A stretch of 64,000 nt of DNA. Source: Actinorhabdospora filicis. Its GTDB lineage: Bacteria > Actinomycetota > Actinomycetes > Mycobacteriales > Micromonosporaceae. The notes under the pieces were generated by a model that did not search any database, was not told where the DNA came from, and worked only from the letters and a program-made list of their open reading frames with translations. The DNA lies in assembly GCF_030269765.1 (NCBI RefSeq), contig NZ_BSTX01000001.1, forward strand, positions 1,185,370 through 1,249,369, written 5' to 3'. Numbering within the stretch: position 1 is the stretch's first letter; every line of letters starts with the position of its first letter. A program made the translations under genes and the position numbers. Positions 36,073 through 45,123 of this stretch are shown here, one piece after another.

Positions 36073-39000
36073 GCATCCCGTCCACGGCGTCGCCCGAGTG
36101 TCCACAGGGGACGGACGCGCGGCCGGACTGGCGTTCCAGCACGCGCCCGGGCGCTTCGCCACCTGCGCCCACGTGGTGAACTCGGCGCTGGGCCGTGACC
36201 GGCGCGACCCGGGCGTCCCCGAGGGGATCCTGGGCCTGCGCCTCTTCGACGGCACCGAGCTGCGCGCGCTGGTCGCGGCCTGGGGCCCGGGCCGGAAGTG
36301 GGCCGACCGGGACGACACCGCCGTCCTCGCCGCGCTCGACCCCGTCCCCGCCGCGATCCCCGTCCTGGCCGCCATGGCGGCTCCCGAGGCGATGGACGTG
36401 CGGGTCTGCGGCCCGAGCCCCGACCGCGACGGCACCGCCCTCGACCACGTGCGCGGACGCCTGGCCGGTGAGCGCTCACCGGGCCTGTGGCAGCTGCACC
36501 AGGAGACCGACGGGCCCTTCCGCGTGCGCGGCGGCTACTCCGGTGGTCCGGTGTGGACGGATGACGGGCGCGTGGTGGGGCTGGTCCGGGCGGCGCGGGC
36601 GGGGCGGTCCGACGCGGAATGCCTGGCGCTCGACCGGTTGCCCCGCACGGCGCGTGACGTGGGCGGCGCGCACGTCCTGCACGTCCACGGGCTGCGGCTG
36701 GACGGGGCCGCGCGGGCCTCGGCGCTGCTGGCGAGCGTCGCCGCGCGCGCCCTCGCCCACGGCGTCCGTCCCGACGCCGTCGTGTTCTCCGGCAACCTGG
36801 CCGCCTCCGCGCGCCCGACGGAGTACGCGCTGGTCGCGGCCCTCATCGCCGACCTGCGCGCGCTGTTCGGGCTCGGTCCCGAGCGGATCGTCACCGTGCC
36901 GGGGCCTTCGGATGTGAGCGCGAAGGCGTGCGGGGCCTACTTCATGGACTGCGAGGACGCCGAGACCGCACCGGTGTGGCCCTACGCGCGCAAGTGGAGC
37001 AGGTACGCCACTGTGGACCCGCTGCCGCAGGGAACCCCGTGGCGGTGGGTGGAGTTGACCGACCCACCGCTGGTGGTGGCCGGGCTGAACTCCACCGTCC
37101 ACGACACGCATCTGCTGCGGGAACCCGGTTTCGGCACCGAGCAGACCGACTGGTTCCACGCCCGCCTGGGCACCGTCGGGACCACGGCCCACCGGCTCGG
37201 CGTGGCCGCGGAGTTCCCGGCGCACGACGCGGCCGGGGATCTGGACCTCGACGTGCGGCTGTCCGGGGAAGGGTTCGGCTACGAGCTGCACGTCCTCCAC
37301 GGACGCGAGCTGAAGACCCTGCGCTGCCCGCACGACGGCACCGGCTTCGCGATGGCAGAACCCGAGACGATCGGGTTGCCCGCCAGAGAAGCCGTCATCA
37401 CCCGGCCGCCCAAGCCCGCACCCGACGAGATGGACCGCGTCCAGCGCGCCCTGGAGTTCCGCGAGCCCGGCGCGCGCCTCATCGTCCACCGGGACCACCG
37501 GTACATCCACGTGGTGACCACCCACGACTTCGGCGGCGGCGCGGTGCCCACCGGCGGCTACGCGGTGGGCGTCCGCACCGGCCGCGTGTACGAGTCCGAT
37601 GTGGACGCGTTCGCCACCGGCGTCCTCGAACGGCTGCGCGCCACCGACGACCTGCTCCAGGCGCAGCTCGTCTACTTCGGACCCCTCCCCGACCCGCGCG
37701 TGAGCGAATACGCGCGACGCCACCGGGTGAGCCTGATCAGCTTCCGCCAGTTCCAGTTCAGCTGGGACCCCCGCGCCTTCGTCCGCTGGCAGACGGCCCG
37801 TCTCGCCGCCGACCGCCGCTACCCCGCCGACCTCTACATTCCCCAGCGCTACCGCCGCGTGTCCTCCAGCGGGACCTTCGACGACGGCTACGGCGATCCC
37901 GCCCCCGAGGAGAACCTGCACCGGCAGATCCTCTCCTGGCTCGGCGACGACGCCGCCCGCCTCGTGGTCGTCCTCGGCTCGGCCGGAGCCGGCAAGACCT
38001 TCCTCCTGCGCACCCTCGCCGAGCGGCTGTCCGCCGACGACGGCCCGCTCACCCCCGTCTACCTCCAGCTGCGCGAGCTGGAACGCGTCCCCAACCTCGA
38101 CGTCTACGTGGCGGGCCGCTTCGCCGACGCCCAGGAACACCGCATCGACATGGGCCGCTTCAACTACTACCTGGAGCAGGGGCACATCGCGCTGCTGCTG
38201 GACGGGCTCGACGAGCTGACCGTCCACGGTGGATACGACCGTGCCGTGGGACACCTGTCGGCCATCAGCGAGAAGGTCAAGGGCAAGGCGAAAGTGGTCA
38301 TCACCGCCCGCGACACCGAGTTCCTGTCCAACCGAGAGGTGCTCAAGGCCCTCGGCGGCAACTCGGCCGCCCTGTCCGGACGCCGCGCACTGCACGTGGA
38401 GGACTTCGCCGACGACCAGGTCGAGGAGTTCCTGACCAGATTCCTCGGCTCACCCGCCGCCGCCCGCGAGCGCCTGGCGCTGCTCGGCAGCGTCGGCCCG
38501 CTGCCGGAAGTGGCACGCAACCCGCGCATGCTCTCCTTCCTGGCGCTCCTGGAACCCGACCGGCTGCGCCGGGCCGCCGACGACAGCGGCGGCGAGATCA
38601 ACTCCGCCGAGCTCTACCGCGCCCTGCTGAACCAGTGGATGGACCGCGAGGCGGAGCGACTCCGGCGTCCCGGCGAGAAGCCCGCGCTGACCACGGAGGA
38701 GCTGTGGGCGGCGGTCACGAAGCTGGCGGTCTATCTGTGGACCACCGAGCGGGAATCGATCGCGGTGGAGGACCTGGGCGCGGCGGCGGACCTGCTGTCG
38801 CATGTGGACGCCGACGCGCGCATCCGGCAGGTCGGCTCGGGCAGCGTGCTGATCCGGCACGAGGACGGCGATCTGGGGTTCATCCACCGCTCGGTGCAGG
38901 AGTGGCTGGTGGCGAAGTCGATGGTCGCCGACCCCGGGCTCCTGGGAAGGCGGACACTGTCCGGGCAGGCGGCGCGGTTCTATCGAGAGCTCGGCGGGAC

Positions 39001-41203
39001 GGTCACCGGGAGTTCGTCGGGGGAGGTGGAGGGCCGCAACATCGCGCTGATCGGGGACTCCGAGGGCTTGTACTTCGGGGACACCGATGCGCGGGGGCAT
39101 GACTTCAGCGCCGACACCCTGATCGGAGCGACCTACCGCAACTCCACGCTCGCCGATGCCGACCTCGCCGGGCACGATCTCACCGGGACGAAGTTCCTGA
39201 GCTCGGACCTGACCGGGGTGAACCTCTCCGGGGCGAAACTGGAGCGGACCAGGTTCGACGGGTCGGCCCTCGACTTCGTCTCTCTCCTGGGCACCGAGGT
39301 CACCCTGGCGCAGCTCGCCGATGCCGCCTCGCTATTCGGCACCGCCCTGCCCGGCGAGCCGGTGAGCGTGCAGTACAAGCCATGCCACCTGAGCGGCTTC
39401 CACGTGCCGAGCCCAACCTCCACCCTGGTCGCCACCTGCGATCCCGTCGGCTGGGTCCGGATCACCGACCTCGCCTCGGGACGGCTGCTCAAGCAGTGGC
39501 GCGAATGCGACACCGTGATCGCGGTACTGCGCTGGTCACCGGAAGGAACTCTGCTGGCCATCGGCATCGGAGACGTGCTGCGAGCCCGGGACGTGGTCAG
39601 CGAGCGGGTCCTGTGGGAAGTGGTCCTCCCCAGCGACATCCTGGCGGTCACCTGGTCGAGCGACGGCGAGATCGCCGTTACCACCGCCGAGGGGCGCCTG
39701 TACTTCATCAACGACGGCGTCTCCCGCCTGAGCCGGCTCGCCGTCACGAGCGGGCCGATGGCCTTCTCTCCGGACGGCATCCTGCTGGCCGGGCCCTTCG
39801 TCTCCGACCCGCTGCCGATGCTGCCGCTGTCGGCGACGGCCGTGGCCTGGTCACCGGACGGGTCCCGACTCGCCTACGGCGACGCCCACGGGAGACTGCG
39901 CTGCCGAACGCCGTCCGGCGAGAGCGAGGTGACGTTGCCTAGCGCGCACACCACGGGGATCACCTCGCTCGACTGGTCCGGCGATGGCGAACGGATCCTG
40001 GCCGCTGATGGATTCGGTTACCTCAGTGAGACCTACGTCGACGATGTCGAGCGACGGACCCCGGCCATCACGCACAAGGGCACCGAAGCCTCCTACGTCC
40101 TCGACGGAACGTGTCTCCTACTGGGCCCCGGCGAGCTGCGCATGGTGGACTTGGCCGACGGTTCGCTCCGGGAGCCCTTCGCCCCGTCCAGCGCGGCCGT
40201 CACCGGCGCGGCCTGGTCGCCCTCGGGTGACCGGATCGCCTCGGTGCACGGCCGCGACCGGCTCACCGCGTGGTCGGTCGAGTCGTCCACCGCACTCTGG
40301 TCGCAACAAGCCTCCTGGGCCGACTGGGACCGCAGCGGCGACCGGATCGCCGTCGAGCGCGGCGGCTTCATCCGCTACGTGCAGGCGAGAAGCGGCCAGC
40401 CGACCGATGCGCGGCTTGAGGTTTCGGGGGCGGCGGCCGGACACTCCCCATCCGGCGATCTGCTGGCCATCTGGAACGCGCGGGGTCTGGTGGTCCGGCC
40501 GGTGGACCTGCCGGAGGAGAACACCCGCTGGGACATCACCGGGATCCGCGACGCACGCTGGCTGAGCGAGGAACTCCTGCTCGCCGTCGGCCAAGACGGG
40601 ACCATCCGGCGGCTGCCACTCAGGAACGGCGACATCCGCGTCGTCCCCGGCAGCGGACACCACCTGCCCGTCTTCGCGATCCTCGACGATGGCACCGTGC
40701 TCAGGGCACTGGCCGACGGTGCCATTGAGATCTTCGATCTGGACCGGGACGCTTCCGTGGCGACGTTCGACCTGCACGACCGCCCCGTCTTCGCGATCGA
40801 CGTCGCCCGGCATACCGGCCTGGTGGCCTCCGCCGATGACTCTGGCCTCGTCAAAACCTGGCGCGCCGGCCCCGTCATCGACTCCTGGACCGCCCACGAC
40901 GGCCCCGTCACCACGATGTCCTTCTCCCCCGACGGCACCAAACTCCTCACCGGCGGCCAGGACGGCCTCCTGCGCATCTGGACCCCCCAGGGCGAGCACG
41001 TCACCACCCTCATCTCCCTGGAGGTGGGCTCCGCCGCCGTCCACGGCGACGGTCTCACCTTCCAGCTCGACGGCGACCTGCGCGGCGAGTTCTGGTACTC
41101 CGCCGCCCTCGCCCGCCTCGACCCCGTCACCCTCGCGCGGCACACCGCCGAGGTGACTCGCCTCCCCCGCGCCACCCCCCAGATGGACGACCAGCAAAGC
41201 TAA
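36065..41203 (+). CDS. NLR-like protein 3: trypsin - pseudo-phosphoesterase - NACHT - WD40
   Basis: 1712 residues from TTG 36065, inside the end of gene 2, with GGGGAGG 11 nt upstream. This start aligns the N-terminus with copies 1 and 2. Triad His36 (TCAHVVNSAL), Asp84 (DDTAVL), Ser159 (GGYSGGP). Phosphoesterase-like fold 202-430: LHVHGLR, SGNLAAS, PGPSDVS; the His motif is lost. Unassigned domain to about 597 (LYIPQRYR). NACHT P-loop GSAGAGKT 638-645, Walker B LLLDGLDEL near 708. Pentapeptide-like repeats 992-1098. Fourteen WD40 blades, 1102-1648, diverged from copy 1, and a cap (GEFWYSA). The last third has somewhat lower GC than the front. The stop codon TAA lies within the iron box of the next operon. 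Confidence 0.87.
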   Translation: MTEHPVHGVARVSTGDGRAAGLAFQHAPGRFATCAHVVNSALGRDRRDPGVPEGILGLRLFDGTELRALVAAWGPGRKWADRDDTAVLAALDPVPAAIPVLAAMAAPEAMDVRVCGPSPDRDGTALDHVRGRLAGERSPGLWQLHQETDGPFRVRGGYSGGPVWTDDGRVVGLVRAARAGRSDAECLALDRLPRTARDVGGAHVLHVHGLRLDGAARASALLASVAARALAHGVRPDAVVFSGNLAASARPTEYALVAALIADLRALFGLGPERIVTVPGPSDVSAKACGAYFMDCEDAETAPVWPYARKWSRYATVDPLPQGTPWRWVELTDPPLVVAGLNSTVHDTHLLREPGFGTEQTDWFHARLGTVGTTAHRLGVAAEFPAHDAAGDLDLDVRLSGEGFGYELHVLHGRELKTLRCPHDGTGFAMAEPETIGLPAREAVITRPPKPAPDEMDRVQRALEFREPGARLIVHRDHRYIHVVTTHDFGGGAVPTGGYAVGVRTGRVYESDVDAFATGVLERLRATDDLLQAQLVYFGPLPDPRVSEYARRHRVSLISFRQFQFSWDPRAFVRWQTARLAADRRYPADLYIPQRYRRVSSSGTFDDGYGDPAPEENLHRQILSWLGDDAARLVVVLGSAGAGKTFLLRTLAERLSADDGPLTPVYLQLRELERVPNLDVYVAGRFADAQEHRIDMGRFNYYLEQGHIALLLDGLDELTVHGGYDRAVGHLSAISEKVKGKAKVVITARDTEFLSNREVLKALGGNSAALSGRRALHVEDFADDQVEEFLTRFLGSPAAARERLALLGSVGPLPEVARNPRMLSFLALLEPDRLRRAADDSGGEINSAELYRALLNQWMDREAERLRRPGEKPALTTEELWAAVTKLAVYLWTTERESIAVEDLGAAADLLSHVDADARIRQVGSGSVLIRHEDGDLGFIHRSVQEWLVAKSMVADPGLLGRRTLSGQAARFYRELGGTVTGSSSGEVEGRNIALIGDSEGLYFGDTDARGHDFSADTLIGATYRNSTLADADLAGHDLTGTKFLSSDLTGVNLSGAKLERTRFDGSALDFVSLLGTEVTLAQLADAASLFGTALPGEPVSVQYKPCHLSGFHVPSPTSTLVATCDPVGWVRITDLASGRLLKQWRECDTVIAVLRWSPEGTLLAIGIGDVLRARDVVSERVLWEVVLPSDILAVTWSSDGEIAVTTAEGRLYFINDGVSRLSRLAVTSGPMAFSPDGILLAGPFVSDPLPMLPLSATAVAWSPDGSRLAYGDAHGRLRCRTPSGESEVTLPSAHTTGITSLDWSGDGERILAADGFGYLSETYVDDVERRTPAITHKGTEASYVLDGTCLLLGPGELRMVDLADGSLREPFAPSSAAVTGAAWSPSGDRIASVHGRDRLTAWSVESSTALWSQQASWADWDRSGDRIAVERGGFIRYVQARSGQPTDARLEVSGAAAGHSPSGDLLAIWNARGLVVRPVDLPEENTRWDITGIRDARWLSEELLLAVGQDGTIRRLPLRNGDIRVVPGSGHHLPVFAILDDGTVLRALADGAIEIFDLDRDASVATFDLHDRPVFAIDVARHTGLVASADDSGLVKTWRAGPVIDSWTAHDGPVTTMSFSPDGTKLLTGGQDGLLRIWTPQGEHVTTLISLEVGSAAVHGDGLTFQLDGDLRGEFWYSAALARLDPVTLARHTAEVTRLPRATPQMDDQQS

Positions 41204-41214
41204 GGCTAACCTCA
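41196..41214 (+). promoter_or_regulatory. Iron box (IdeR/DmdR-type operator)
   Basis: The 19-mer centred on AGGCTAACCT matches the actinobacterial consensus TTAGGTTAGGCTAACCTAA at 14 of 19 positions by hand count; the right half is perfect. It lies 35 bp upstream of the siderophore-binding protein gene, so iron-loaded IdeR/DmdR would repress uptake. It overlaps the stop codon of NLR-like gene 3. Confidence 0.75.
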
Positions 41215-41248
41215 CTCGCGCCGACCCCCCGATCGCGAGGAGCCCTTC

Positions 41249-42223
41249 ATGTCCCGCCCGATCCGCCGTGCCCTCACGGCCATGCTCGCCGCCGCCGTGC
41301 TGACGCTCGGCCTGGCCGCGTGTGGCAGTGCGAAGGACGACAAGCCCGACGCCGCGGCGTCCGGTGACGCCGGTTCCTGGCCGCGCACGGTCACCCACGA
41401 CAAGGGCCAGACGAAGATCGACGCGAAGCCGCAGAAGATCGTCGCGCTGGACAACTCGCTGGTCGAGGCGGTCGTGCTGCTGGACGGGAAGCTGGTGGGC
41501 GGCATCGGCTCGTACCGGAACCTGACGGGTTTCCCGGAGTACCTGGGTGACGCGGTGAAGGACACCAAGGAGGTCGGGCCGCTGGACAGCCCGAACCTGG
41601 AGCTCATCGCGCAGCTGGAGCCGGACCTGATCGTCTCGGCGACGGTCCGCCACGACGCGCTGTACGACAAGCTGTCCGAGATCGCCCCGACGGTGTTCGT
41701 GAAGACCACCGGCCCGCAGTGGCAGGACAACCTGGGCCTGGTCGCGCAGGCGATGGGCGAGGAGCAGAAGGCCGCCACGAAGCTCGCCGACTTCAAGGCG
41801 CGCGCGAAGAAGGTCGGCGACGCGATCAACGCGAAGGCGGCGAACCCGACCATCTCGATCGTGCGGTTCCTGGACGGCCCGACGCGGCTGATGGGCAAGA
41901 AGTCCTTCATCGGCATCGTGCTGTCCGACGCGGGCCTGGCGCGGCCCGAGGCGCAGAACGTCGACGAGTTCTCCGTGGAGATCTCCGAGGAGCAGATCGA
42001 GAAGGCCGACGCCAAGTGGATCTTCGTGACCACCTACAAGGGCGGCGCCGACAGCAAGTCCAAGTTCGAGTCGAACCCGCTGTGGCAGCGGCTGGAGGGC
42101 GTCAAGAGCGGGCAGGTCAAGGACGTCCGCGACGAGATCTGGATGACCTCGGTCTCCGTCCAGGGCGCGCACATGATCCTGGACGACCTGGCGGCCGCCT
42201 TCGGCGTCGATGCCGCGAAGTAG
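41249..42223 (+). CDS. Ferric-siderophore ABC transporter, substrate-binding lipoprotein
   Basis: 324 residues. A lipoprotein signal ends LGLAAC, Cys25 being the lipidated residue. The body is a class III (FhuD/FepB-like) binding protein: PQKIVALDNSLVEAVVLLDGKLVGG, VGPLDSPNLELIAQLEPDLIVSA, then a long connecting helix. It captures ferric siderophore outside the membrane and passes it to the permease pair. First gene of an operon with overlapping starts (next gene starts 14 bp before its stop). Regulated by the iron box. The ligand type is not deducible, and no siderophore synthesis gene is in the window. Confidence 0.92.
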   Translation: MSRPIRRALTAMLAAAVLTLGLAACGSAKDDKPDAAASGDAGSWPRTVTHDKGQTKIDAKPQKIVALDNSLVEAVVLLDGKLVGGIGSYRNLTGFPEYLGDAVKDTKEVGPLDSPNLELIAQLEPDLIVSATVRHDALYDKLSEIAPTVFVKTTGPQWQDNLGLVAQAMGEEQKAATKLADFKARAKKVGDAINAKAANPTISIVRFLDGPTRLMGKKSFIGIVLSDAGLARPEAQNVDEFSVEISEEQIEKADAKWIFVTTYKGGADSKSKFESNPLWQRLEGVKSGQVKDVRDEIWMTSVSVQGAHMILDDLAAAFGVDAAK

Positions 42224-43217
42224 CCTCCGGCGGGCGCTGATCGCGCCCGTCCTCGTCTTCGGCCTGGCCGCGGCGGTTGTTCTCAGCCTCGCGGTCGGGT
42301 CGAAGGCGATCGCGTTCGGCGACGTCCTCGCCGCCGTCTTCGGGAACCGGGACGGCGACGCGCTGGTCGTCGCCTCGCTGCGCATGCCCCGGACGGTCCT
42401 CGGCCTGATCGTGGGACTCGCGCTCGGCCTGGCCGGGGCGCTCGCGCAGGAGCTGACCCGCAACCCGCTGGCCGACCCGGGGCTGCTGGGCGTCTCGGCG
42501 GGCGCGGCCGTCGCGGTCGCGGCCAGCATCGGCGTGCTGGGGCTGACGAGCCCGTTCGCCTACGTGTGGTTCGCGTTCCTGGGGGCGGCCCTGGCGGGGA
42601 TCCTGGTGTACGCCGTCAGCGGCGCGGGACGCTCGCAGAACTCGCCGGCGAAACTGGCCCTGGCCGGGGCGGCGGTGACCGCGCTGCTGGGCAGCGTCAC
42701 CTACGCGCTGGTGCTGCTGGACGTGCGCACCCTCGACCAGTACCGGCACTGGGCGGTGGGCTCGCTCGCCGGCCGCGACGGTTCGCTGGCGCTGCGGATG
42801 CTCCCGTTCATCGTCATCGGCACCGCCCTCACCGTGGGCCTGCTGCCGCGCCTGAACGCCCTCGCCCTCGGCGATGACCTGGCGACCTCGCTCGGCGCGA
42901 AGGTCGGCGTCACGCGCGCGCTGGGCGCGGTGGCCGTCATCCTGCTCACCGGCGCCTCGGTCGCCGCCGCCGGGCCCATCACCTTCGTCGGGCTGGTCGT
43001 GCCGCACGTCGTGCGCGCCTTCACCGGACCCGACCTGCGCTGGCTGATGCCGTTCTCGGCGATCGGCGGCGCGATCCTGCTGCTGACCGCCGACACCGCC
43101 GGGCGCCTCCTGGACTACCCGGGCGAACTCCAGGCCGGTGTGGTCACCGCGCTGATCGGCGCGCCGTTCCTGGTGTACCTGGTCAAACGCGGGCGTCTGA
43201 AGGAGCACACCCGGTGA
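42210..43217 (+). CDS. FecCD-family iron-siderophore permease, subunit 1
   Basis: 335 residues with about 9-10 helices. Family motifs: RMPRTVLGLIVGLALGLAGAL, QELTRNPLADPGLLGVSAGAA, and the ATPase-coupling GPITFVGLVVPHVVRAFTGPD. It forms half of the import channel with the next gene. Overlaps the binding-protein gene by 14 bp and its own stop overlaps the next GTG (GTGA). Confidence 0.93.
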   Translation: MPRSSLRRALIAPVLVFGLAAAVVLSLAVGSKAIAFGDVLAAVFGNRDGDALVVASLRMPRTVLGLIVGLALGLAGALAQELTRNPLADPGLLGVSAGAAVAVAASIGVLGLTSPFAYVWFAFLGAALAGILVYAVSGAGRSQNSPAKLALAGAAVTALLGSVTYALVLLDVRTLDQYRHWAVGSLAGRDGSLALRMLPFIVIGTALTVGLLPRLNALALGDDLATSLGAKVGVTRALGAVAVILLTGASVAAAGPITFVGLVVPHVVRAFTGPDLRWLMPFSAIGGAILLLTADTAGRLLDYPGELQAGVVTALIGAPFLVYLVKRGRLKEHTR

Positions 43218-44263
43218 AGGGCGTGCAGATCGGCGCGGTCGGCTTCCCGCTCCGGCTGCGCACGAGCCTGGTCTTCGCGCTGGTGCTCGCCGTCATCGCC
43301 GCCGGGTTCGTGGCCTCGCTGTGCCTGGGCCTGACCTTCACCCCGCCCGCCAAGGTCATCGAGACCCTGTTCGGGGACGGGAGTCGCGCCAGCGAACTCA
43401 TCGTCTTCAAGCTGCGCATGCCGCGCGCCCTCACCGGCGTCCTCGTCGGGCTGGCCTTCGGGCTGGCGGGTGCGCTGTTCCAGGCCGTCACCCGCAATCC
43501 CCTGGCCAGCCCGGACCTGATCGGCGTCTCGGCCGGGGCCAGCGCCGGTGGCGTGGCGATGATCCTGTTCAGCGGGGTCACCGCGGCGGGCGCGGGCTCG
43601 CTGGGCACGGTCCCCTTCGGCGCGTTCGCCGGGGCCCTCGCCGCGGCGGCGTTCATCTACGTCATGGCCTTCCGGGGCGGGACGGTCACCGGCTACCGCT
43701 TCGTGCTGGTCGGCATCGGCGTCAACGGCGCGCTCTCGGCGCTCACCGGATGGCTGCTCACCCGCGCCGACATCGACCAGGCCGGGCGGGCCATGGTGTG
43801 GCTGACGGGCAGCCTGAACGGGCGCGGCTTCGAGCACGCGACCTGGATCGGCTGCGCGCTGGCCGTGGTCGTGCCGTGCGCGATCGCGCTGTCGCGGCCC
43901 TACCAGCTCCTCCAGTACGGGGACGACACCGCGCGCGGCCTCGGGCTGCCGCTGGCCCGCACCCGCATGGCGCTGCTGCTGCTCGGCGTCGTCCTGGCCG
44001 CCTTCGCCACCGCCGCCGCGGGCCCGATCGGTTTCGTGGCCCTGGCCGCGCCGCAGATCGCCCGCCGGCTGACCGGGACGGCGAACCTGCCGCTGCTGAC
44101 CAGCGGGCTGGTCGGCTCGGCGCTGGTGATGATCGCCGACCTCATCGCCCGCACCGCCTTCGGGGACATCGAACTGCCCGTCGGCGTGGTCACCGGCGCC
44201 ATCGGCGCCCCCTACCTGATGTGGCTGCTGGCCCGTAAGAACCGGGCCGGAACGGGAGGCTGA
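43214..44263 (+). CDS. FecCD-family iron-siderophore permease, subunit 2
   Basis: 349 residues. Same layout as its partner: RMPRALTGVLVGLAFGLAGAL, QAVTRNPLASPDLIGVSAGAS, and GPIGFVALAAPQIARRLTGT as the coupling helix. Starts at GTG 43214 overlapping the previous stop. The two permeases probably form a heterodimer, as in FepDG or FecCD. Confidence 0.93.
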   Translation: MKGVQIGAVGFPLRLRTSLVFALVLAVIAAGFVASLCLGLTFTPPAKVIETLFGDGSRASELIVFKLRMPRALTGVLVGLAFGLAGALFQAVTRNPLASPDLIGVSAGASAGGVAMILFSGVTAAGAGSLGTVPFGAFAGALAAAAFIYVMAFRGGTVTGYRFVLVGIGVNGALSALTGWLLTRADIDQAGRAMVWLTGSLNGRGFEHATWIGCALAVVVPCAIALSRPYQLLQYGDDTARGLGLPLARTRMALLLLGVVLAAFATAAAGPIGFVALAAPQIARRLTGTANLPLLTSGLVGSALVMIADLIARTAFGDIELPVGVVTGAIGAPYLMWLLARKNRAGTGG

Positions 44264-44264
44264 C

Positions 44265-45068
44265 ATGGTCTATAAGGAATCGGCCGCCCTCACCGGCAGG
44301 GACCTGCGACTGTCCTACGGGGACCGCGTCGTCGCCGAGCACCTCGACCTGGCCCTGCCCGCCGGGAAGGTCAGCGTCCTCGTCGGCCCCAACGCGTGCG
44401 GCAAGTCCACCGCCCTGCGCGCCCTGGCCCGGCTCCTGGTCCCCAGGCACGGGGCCGTCTACCTGGGCGAGGACCCCATCGCCGAGCTGCCCGGACGCGA
44501 GTTGGCGCAGCGCCTGGCGCTGCTCCCGCAGACGCCCGTCGCGCCCGACGGCATCACCGTGTGGGACCTCGTCGCGCGCGGCCGCACGCCCCACCAGCGC
44601 TGGTGGCGGCAGTGGTCGGCGGCCGACGCGAAGGCCGTGGACGCCGCCCTGCGCGCCACCGGTGCGCTCGACCTGTCCGAGCGCACCCTCGACGAGCTGT
44701 CCGGCGGGCAGCGCCAGCGCGTCTGGATCGCCATGGCGCTGGCCCAGGACACCGGCGTGCTGCTGCTGGACGAGCCGACCACCTACCTCGACCTGGCCTT
44801 CCAGGTGGACGTGCTGGAGCTCGTCCGCGACCTCAACCATCGCGACGGGACGACCGTGGTGATGGTCCTGCACGACCTCAACCAGGCCGCCCGCTACGCC
44901 GACCACCTGGTGGCGATGAAGGGCGGCGAGGTGATCGCCGCCGGTGACCCGTCCGAGGTGGTCACCCCGGAACTGGTCGCCGAGGTCTTCGGGCTGGCCG
45001 TGCGGGTCATCGAATGCCCGGTGGCGGGGACGCCGATCGTGATCCCCGAGGGCCGCGCGCGAGCATGA
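44265..45068 (+). CDS. Iron-siderophore ABC transporter ATPase
   Basis: 267 residues. Walker A GPNACGKSTALRAL (about 43-56), signature LSGGQRQR, Walker B VLLLDEPTTYLD, H-loop VLHDLNQAARYADH. The FepC-type order and the 1-bp gap after the permease make it the motor of this importer. A strong hairpin terminates the operon. Confidence 0.94.
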   Translation: MVYKESAALTGRDLRLSYGDRVVAEHLDLALPAGKVSVLVGPNACGKSTALRALARLLVPRHGAVYLGEDPIAELPGRELAQRLALLPQTPVAPDGITVWDLVARGRTPHQRWWRQWSAADAKAVDAALRATGALDLSERTLDELSGGQRQRVWIAMALAQDTGVLLLDEPTTYLDLAFQVDVLELVRDLNHRDGTTVVMVLHDLNQAARYADHLVAMKGGEVIAAGDPSEVVTPELVAEVFGLAVRVIECPVAGTPIVIPEGRARA

Positions 45069-45088
45069 CCCGATCTTTGAAACATCGC

Positions 45089-45112
45089 GGGCGGGCGCCG
45101 AAGCGCCCGCCC
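45089..45112. terminator. Bidirectional terminator
   Basis: A 10-bp perfect stem (GGGCGGGCGC / complement) with loop CGAA between the converging iron-uptake operon and the ABC exporter. Confidence 0.8.
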
Positions 45113-45123
45113 TCCACAGCCCG

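Noticed and set aside
41249..45068. Siderophore biosynthesis nearby
   Set aside because: Only uptake genes are found; no NRPS, IucA/IucC or monooxygenase gene is present in the window.
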